Source of the DNA: Natronobacterium haloterrestre
GTDB lineage: Archaea; Halobacteriota; Halobacteria; Halobacteriales; Natrialbaceae
DNA length: 35,469 nucleotides
Direction of reading: 5' to 3'
NCBI RefSeq assembly: GCF_900112205.1
Contig: NZ_FOKW01000017.1
Span: 1-35,469 of the forward strand
In this document: positions 31,338 to 35,469 of the stretch, one piece after another
Layout of the letters: the number at the start of each line of letters is the position of its first letter
How positions within the stretch are numbered: position 1 is the stretch's first letter
Program-made: the position numbers and the translations under genes
Notes under the pieces: generated by a model
Databases searched by the model: none
The model's input: the letters and a program-made list of their open reading frames with translations, nothing else
Told to the model about the DNA's origin: nothing

Positions 31338-32591
31338 ATGACACGCACGAACGCGGAGAAAACGGACGAATCGACCGAGGAACCGACCGTCGACCGGCTC
31401 GGGTTCGAACGGCGACCGCTCCTGAAAGCGGTCGGTGCCGGTACTGCACTCGCGGCCGGCGCCGGTATCACGACTGCTGGAGGGGGCGAATCCGACGAAG
31501 ACGACGATGACGACGGGTACGACGGGACCGACGCGGGCGACGGGACTGACACGGAGTCCGAGACCGGGGAGATCCACCCCGTGTACGGCTATCCGGCGAG
31601 GGACGCTGCAGCGATTCCGGACTCCATCGCACCGGACCACGAAGTCACGTTGGACGTCGCTCCACCCGGGCCGGATCAGCCGCCGTTCCTCTACTTCGAC
31701 CCCGCCGGGCTTCGCGTCGATTCCGGTGACGTCGTACAGTTCACGTTCGCCAGCCCCGACCACACCGTCACCGCCATGCATCCCGAGATCGGACTGCCCC
31801 AACGGGTTCCCGACGGGGCCGAGCCGTTCTCGTCGCCCGTGCAGGGACCGGGGTCAGCCTGGCTGTATCGCTTCGACCACGAGGGAGTGTACGACATCTA
31901 CTGCGCTCCCCACCTCGATTTCGGCATGGTGATGCGGGTCGTCGTCGGAACCCTCGAGGAAGCGGAACTGCCGGAGTACGCGAGGTCCGTCGAGGACCTG
32001 CCAAGCAGGGAGGACGTCAGCGCCGGGCTCAACGAGATGAGCGAGCAAAACGAGGACTGCGAGTGGCCGAACCTGATGCCCGCCGGAATCCTCGGGACGA
32101 ACGCGCTGGACGCGATGACCATCCAGAGCGCGGGGACGGTTCCGTTCAGCGCAGTCGTCGAGGAACTCGGCTACGAACTGATCGAGGAACCCCAGGGACC
32201 ACCCCAGGAGGGAATGGGTGGGCCGACCGTCGGGGTCCGCGACCATCCCGACTACGGCGAGATCCTGGTCGGCCCCGAGGGAATGACGGTCTACATGTTC
32301 GACCAGGACACACAGAACGCCGGCGAAAGCGCCTGCAGCGGCGACTGTGCGGACGCTTGGCCGCCACTAACTGTCGACGACGGGGAGCCGGTCGCCGGCG
32401 ACGGCGTGACCGCAGACCTTGAGGCGTTCGAGCGGGACACTGGCGAGCGCCAGGTGACGGCAAACGGGTGGCCCCTGTACTACTTTGCGCGGGACGAGGA
32501 GCCGGGCGACGTCCAGGGACAGGGCGTCAACGACGTGTGGTGGGTCCTCCGACCGGACGGGACCCCGCTCAGGACCGACTCGGACGACTAG
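31338..32591 (+). CDS. Exported cupredoxin fused to a Lipoprotein_15-type domain
   Basis: 417 residues. A Tat-like signal (FERRPLLKAVGAGTALAAGA) is followed by an acidic linker. The cupredoxin domain (about 95-205) has a complete type 1 copper set: His142 (SPDHTVTAM), Cys189 and His192 (YCAPH) and Met197 (FGMVM). A middle segment of about 90 residues contains CEWPNLMPAG. The C-terminal 110 residues match the COG4315/Lipoprotein_15 repeat: GPEGMTVYMFDQDTQN, ACSGDCADAWPPLTV, GWPLYYFARDEEPGDV and VWWVLRPDGTPL. It is a probable surface redox or copper protein. The T-run at 32605-32609 may end its transcript. Confidence 0.85.
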   Translation: MTRTNAEKTDESTEEPTVDRLGFERRPLLKAVGAGTALAAGAGITTAGGGESDEDDDDDGYDGTDAGDGTDTESETGEIHPVYGYPARDAAAIPDSIAPDHEVTLDVAPPGPDQPPFLYFDPAGLRVDSGDVVQFTFASPDHTVTAMHPEIGLPQRVPDGAEPFSSPVQGPGSAWLYRFDHEGVYDIYCAPHLDFGMVMRVVVGTLEEAELPEYARSVEDLPSREDVSAGLNEMSEQNEDCEWPNLMPAGILGTNALDAMTIQSAGTVPFSAVVEELGYELIEEPQGPPQEGMGGPTVGVRDHPDYGEILVGPEGMTVYMFDQDTQNAGESACSGDCADAWPPLTVDDGEPVAGDGVTADLEAFERDTGERQVTANGWPLYYFARDEEPGDVQGQGVNDVWWVLRPDGTPLRTDSDD

Positions 32592-32604
32592 GAGCGAACC
32601 GACA

Positions 32605-32609
32605 TTTTT
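32605..32609 (+). terminator. T-tract after the cupredoxin gene
   Basis: Five T residues 13 bases after the stop, followed by GC-rich sequence. Archaeal termination occurs at T-runs; this is short but well placed between the convergent genes. Confidence 0.3.
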
Positions 32610-32647
32610 CGGGACCCTCGAGCCGGCACGAGTGAACCCCATCGCCG

Positions 32648-35002
32648 TCAGCGAAGTTCCCCGGCGAAGGCCGTCGCGAGCGTCTCGAGCGCGTTCCGCA
32701 GGTGATAGTGGAAGGTCGTCTCCGAGATGTCCATCGAGTCGGCGATGTCTCCAGCGGTGCTTCGACGCGGCCACTCGAAGTAACCGGCGTGATAGGCGCG
32801 CTGTAGCGCTTCCTGCTGTCGGTCGGTCAGTCGATCCGCGATCGACTGGCGGATTTCGATCGGCTTCTGGACGGGCCGATCGAACTCGCGCTGGGCGACC
32901 AGCGTCGACTTCGGGTACGCGGTCTGTAGCCGGTCGGACAGCTGTCGGATGTCGGTCGTCTGCGGAGCCTCGATACAGAACCGCCCCCGGCCGTCGTCGG
33001 CGTATCCCGAGGTGAGCATCGCCCCGTGTTCCGCGAGTTCGGTGAGTGCCGGGCCGTTCATCGCGAACTCGAGCAGCCCGCTCTCGTCCTCGTCGGCGAT
33101 AACCCGGGCTCGCTCCACGTCCGGATCCGCAGTCGCGACGTCGCGGACGGCCGCCGGCTCCGCGCCGTCGACGGTGAGGTAGACGCTCCACGCCCCCGAC
33201 GCCGACTCGACGTAGCCGGTGATGTCGATTTCACACGCGAGGCGGTCGGACGCCCGGACGAACACCAGCCCGGAATCGGTGACCTCGAACTCGAGTTCGA
33301 CGATCGTATCCGCAAACAGGAGCGCGTGCTCCTCGATGGCGTTGATGGCGAAGCCGACGGCCTCGCCGAGGACCTCGAACCCCGTTTGTTCGCGACCACT
33401 GAACGCGAGCGGACGCGTCGCGTAGACGGCCAGGATGCCGTACGTCCGGTCCCCGTGGACCAGCGGCACCGCGGCGGCCGACTCGACGCCGCGCTCGAGG
33501 GCCGCCTCACGCCACGGTTCGAACCTCGGGTCGGTGCGGATGTTCTGGCTCACCTGGACCTCGCCGCTTCGGAAGGCGCGGCCGGCCGGCCCCTGTCCGG
33601 TCTCCTCCCCCGCGGTCGTGACCGTCACCGTCTCGACGTACCCCTCGTCGATCCCGGCGTTGGCACGGGGAACGATCCGCTGGCCCCCCGTTTCGGGCGC
33701 GCCGATCCAGGCGAACTGGTAGAGGTCGGAACTGGCCAGTCGATCGCAGACCGTCTGTTCGATCTCGGTCCGCGTCGGCGACGCGAACAGGTCCCGCGTG
33801 ATCTCGAGGAGCAGTTCGTTGATTCGGTTGAGCGTCTCGAGTTCGTCCCGCTGGCGCTCGAGTTGCCGTTCGCGTCGTCTGCGCTCCGAGATGTCGATGG
33901 CCATCAGGATCGCGCCCTCGAACTCGTCGTCCCGGTACAGCGGGACCCCGCGCCCTGTGAAGTACGCTTCCTCGCCGTAGATGGATTCGAACGGGAACTC
34001 GAACTCGATCGTCTCGCCGTCTTTGAGCCGCGTAAAGAGGTCTGCCTGGCCGGTCTCGGCGATCGACGGCAGGTCACGAATATCCGCGCCGATCGCGTCC
34101 GACTCCTGTTCGTCCTCGGGGAGGCCGATGATCTCTTCGGCTCGCTGGTTCTCGTACGTGATCCGGAGTTCGTCGTCGAGGCGGAACATCCCGAACGGCG
34201 CGTTCTCGACCAGTTCCTCGTTGAACCGCCGGGCGCTACGGAGTTCCCGTTCGCGCTCCGTCCGATCGGTGACGTCGCGTGCGATCCCGCACCGATAGGT
34301 CCGGCCCGTCTCGCGGTCCTCGAACGTCGTTCCGCGGAACTCGTGGGGGACCCGCTCGCCGTCTTTCGTGACGAGATCGACCTGTCGATCGCCGAGCTGG
34401 TCCAGGAGATCGCCGAAGTCCGATTCGGACCCCGAGCCGGAACTCCGTTCGCGCTCTTCCGGCGCGATCAACTCCGTCGGCTCGAGTTCGGCGAGTTCCG
34501 CGTCCGTGTAGCCGGTCACCTCGCGAAGCGTCGCGTTCCAGAGAACGGCGTCCCCGGCCTCGTCGAAGACGTAGACGATGTCGTCGACCGCGTCGAACGC
34601 GCGCTCGAGTACTCGAGTCCGCTCTCGAGCGACGAACCCCGTCCGTTCCTCACCCGCGGCCTCGCGCGCGGTACAGACGTACTGGTCGTCGGTCAACCGG
34701 GCGATCGACAGCTCGTGCGAAACGGTGGTTCCGTCCCGTCGCCGGCCAGCGATCGTGCCCCGCCAGTACCCGTCCGACCGACACGCCGGGAGGATCTCCC
34801 GTTCCAGTCGAGATCGCTCGTCCTCCGCGAGACGGTGGTCCCACGGCTCGCCGACCAGGTCGTCCGGACGCGAAAACCCGTACAGATCGGCGTACGCCGC
34901 GTTGACAGCCCCGTGGCGCTCGCCATCGACGATGGCTATCGCGTCCGTCGCCGCGGTCGACACTCGGTCCCGCTCCCGAATAGCCCCGGCTCCGTCACCC
35001 AT
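32648..35002 (-). CDS. PAS/GAF sensor with HTH_10 (Bat-like) DNA-binding domain
   Basis: 784 residues from the ATG at 35000-35002 (MGDGAGAIRERDRV). The ATG lies about 25 bases below TTAAGTTG, so the mRNA is probably leaderless. PAS domains lie at about 15-105, 125-245 (FDAVDDIVYVFDEAGDAVLW) and 260-380 (NAPFGMFRLDDELRITYENQ). A GAF domain covers about 395-550 (FAWIGAPETGGQRIVPRANA), then the bacterio-opsin-activator-type domain to about 710. The C-terminal HTH_10 has LTDRQQEALQRAYHAGYFEW, PRRSTAGDIADSMDISETTF and HYHLRNALETL. No kinase domain: it should sense and bind DNA directly, like Bat. It is a plausible controller of the adjacent exported-protein cluster. Confidence 0.9.
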   Translation of the reverse strand: MGDGAGAIRERDRVSTAATDAIAIVDGERHGAVNAAYADLYGFSRPDDLVGEPWDHRLAEDERSRLEREILPACRSDGYWRGTIAGRRRDGTTVSHELSIARLTDDQYVCTAREAAGEERTGFVARERTRVLERAFDAVDDIVYVFDEAGDAVLWNATLREVTGYTDAELAELEPTELIAPEERERSSGSGSESDFGDLLDQLGDRQVDLVTKDGERVPHEFRGTTFEDRETGRTYRCGIARDVTDRTERERELRSARRFNEELVENAPFGMFRLDDELRITYENQRAEEIIGLPEDEQESDAIGADIRDLPSIAETGQADLFTRLKDGETIEFEFPFESIYGEEAYFTGRGVPLYRDDEFEGAILMAIDISERRRRERQLERQRDELETLNRINELLLEITRDLFASPTRTEIEQTVCDRLASSDLYQFAWIGAPETGGQRIVPRANAGIDEGYVETVTVTTAGEETGQGPAGRAFRSGEVQVSQNIRTDPRFEPWREAALERGVESAAAVPLVHGDRTYGILAVYATRPLAFSGREQTGFEVLGEAVGFAINAIEEHALLFADTIVELEFEVTDSGLVFVRASDRLACEIDITGYVESASGAWSVYLTVDGAEPAAVRDVATADPDVERARVIADEDESGLLEFAMNGPALTELAEHGAMLTSGYADDGRGRFCIEAPQTTDIRQLSDRLQTAYPKSTLVAQREFDRPVQKPIEIRQSIADRLTDRQQEALQRAYHAGYFEWPRRSTAGDIADSMDISETTFHYHLRNALETLATAFAGELR

Positions 35003-35099
35003 GATGTGACATTCCCTAGCAAACAACTTAATGCCCGAGCCCCGTCGATCCCTGCGCTCGAGAGCACCCAGCGCGGCGGTACGGGATCGACCGGGGCGG

Positions 35100-35384
35100 C
35101 TACTGTTCGGGCAGCCCCTCGATGACTTCCCGGTACTCGTCCTCCGGGAAGGCCTTCAGCGTCTCGCTGCTGATAGCCCCCGCTCGCGAGACGGTGAGCA
35201 CCAGCTGGGCAGCGGTTTCGTCGTCGGGGGCCTCGATGACGGCCACGGCGTCGTACTCGCCGAACGTCAGGTAGAACTCGTCGACCGCACTGTCCATCGA
35301 TTCGGCCAGTTCCCTCGCGTCGGCGAGGCGATCCGGACTCTCGTCGATGTTCGCGATCCCCTGTTCCGTGTATTCTATCTTTCT
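35100..35384 (-). pseudogene. GYD-domain protein lacking its N-terminus
   Basis: The reading frame gives KIEYTEQGIANIDESPDRLA, then FYLTFGEYDAVAVIEAPDDE and ETLKAFPEDEYREVIEGLPE, the GYD family, which is about 95-100 residues long. The usual first strand (a Met followed by about eight residues) is missing. Upstream in frame lies a TGA at 35385-35387, immediately followed by an IS605-type palindrome. An ATG remains at residue equivalent 30 (35297), but it would yield a truncated fold. I infer disruption by the element. Confidence 0.7.
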
Positions 35385-35397
35385 TCAAGGAGAGAAT

Positions 35398-35415
35398 CCC
35401 GTCCTTCAGGACGGG
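35398..35415. repeat. IS605-type end palindrome at the window edge
   Basis: CCCGTCCT, TC, AGGACGGG: a perfect 8-base stem flanked by GAAT and CGTGAAT. On the minus strand the sequence reads TTCACGCCCGTCCTGAAGG, the typical right end of haloarchaeal tnpB elements, so a minus-strand element may continue beyond 35469. The remaining 54 bases show no gene of their own. Confidence 0.6.
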
Positions 35416-35469
35416 CGTGAATCCGACACCGCCGACACAGTCCACGTTCGGTAACAATACGGATATTTA

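Noticed and set aside
33026-35125. 699-residue plus-strand open frame
   Set aside because: It lies antisense to the PAS/GAF/HTH_10 gene, has no domain motifs and reflects GC-rich codon symmetry.
1-35469. tRNA, rRNA or CRISPR array
   Set aside because: None recognised when reading both strands; absence by eye is not proof.

Overview
The window reads as haloarchaeal chromosome, closest in style to the Natrialbales/Natrinema group. Its proteins are strongly acidic, most genes are GC-rich with G/C-ending codons, many starts lie 22-30 bases below a TATA-like box (leaderless mRNAs), exported proteins carry twin-arginine (Tat) signals, and familiar haloarchaeal families appear (RadB, AglB/STT3-like, HTH_10 sensor regulator, halocyanin-type cupredoxin). 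No rRNA, tRNA or CRISPR array was recognised.

Bases 1-8825 are accessory DNA. They hold an IS-end palindrome, a PIN-toxin/antitoxin pair, a zinc-ribbon gene fragment and two dead IS605/IS1341-type tnpB genes (2092-3319 and 7506-8780). These two flank a visibly AT-richer island (3333-6820): a small membrane protein, a TetR regulator, a squalene/phytoene-synthase-type enzyme, a short-chain dehydrogenase and a winged-helix regulator. A perfect 20-base inverted repeat beside the TetR gene recurs in imperfect form at the synthase promoter, suggesting one isoprenoid regulon.

Bases 8841-16176 contain surface-glycan genes: an STT3/AglB-like membrane protein with an altered active-site signature, a DUF192 lipoprotein, a polyprenyl-phosphate sugar transferase and an AglF-type sugar nucleotidyltransferase. 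They are interrupted by a helix-turn-helix plus TumE-like gene pair (13924-14991) that looks like a toxin-antitoxin module.

Bases 16235-28529 are mostly core-like: an acidic two-HTH protein, a second PIN/antitoxin pair with a clear operator, a PAP2 phosphatase, an ATPase with a C-terminal nuclease-like domain, an RNase H-fold protein divergent from RadB, a CBS protein with an HPF-like tail, a lone lycopene-cyclase domain, a CAP-domain protein, a YihY/BrkB membrane protein, a very acidic protein and an AEC transporter.

Bases 28869-35002 look like a functional cluster: a Tat-exported protein with a duplicated domain, a SnoaL-like protein beside a decayed SnoaL paralogue, an exported cupredoxin fused to a Lipoprotein_15-type domain, and a PAS/GAF/HTH_10 (Bat-like) regulator. 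Two of the genes share a 31-base upstream block (25/31 identical), and a third has a related motif. This is the best candidate here for an undescribed regulon. The window ends with a GYD-domain gene whose 5' end is cut by an IS605-type palindrome.
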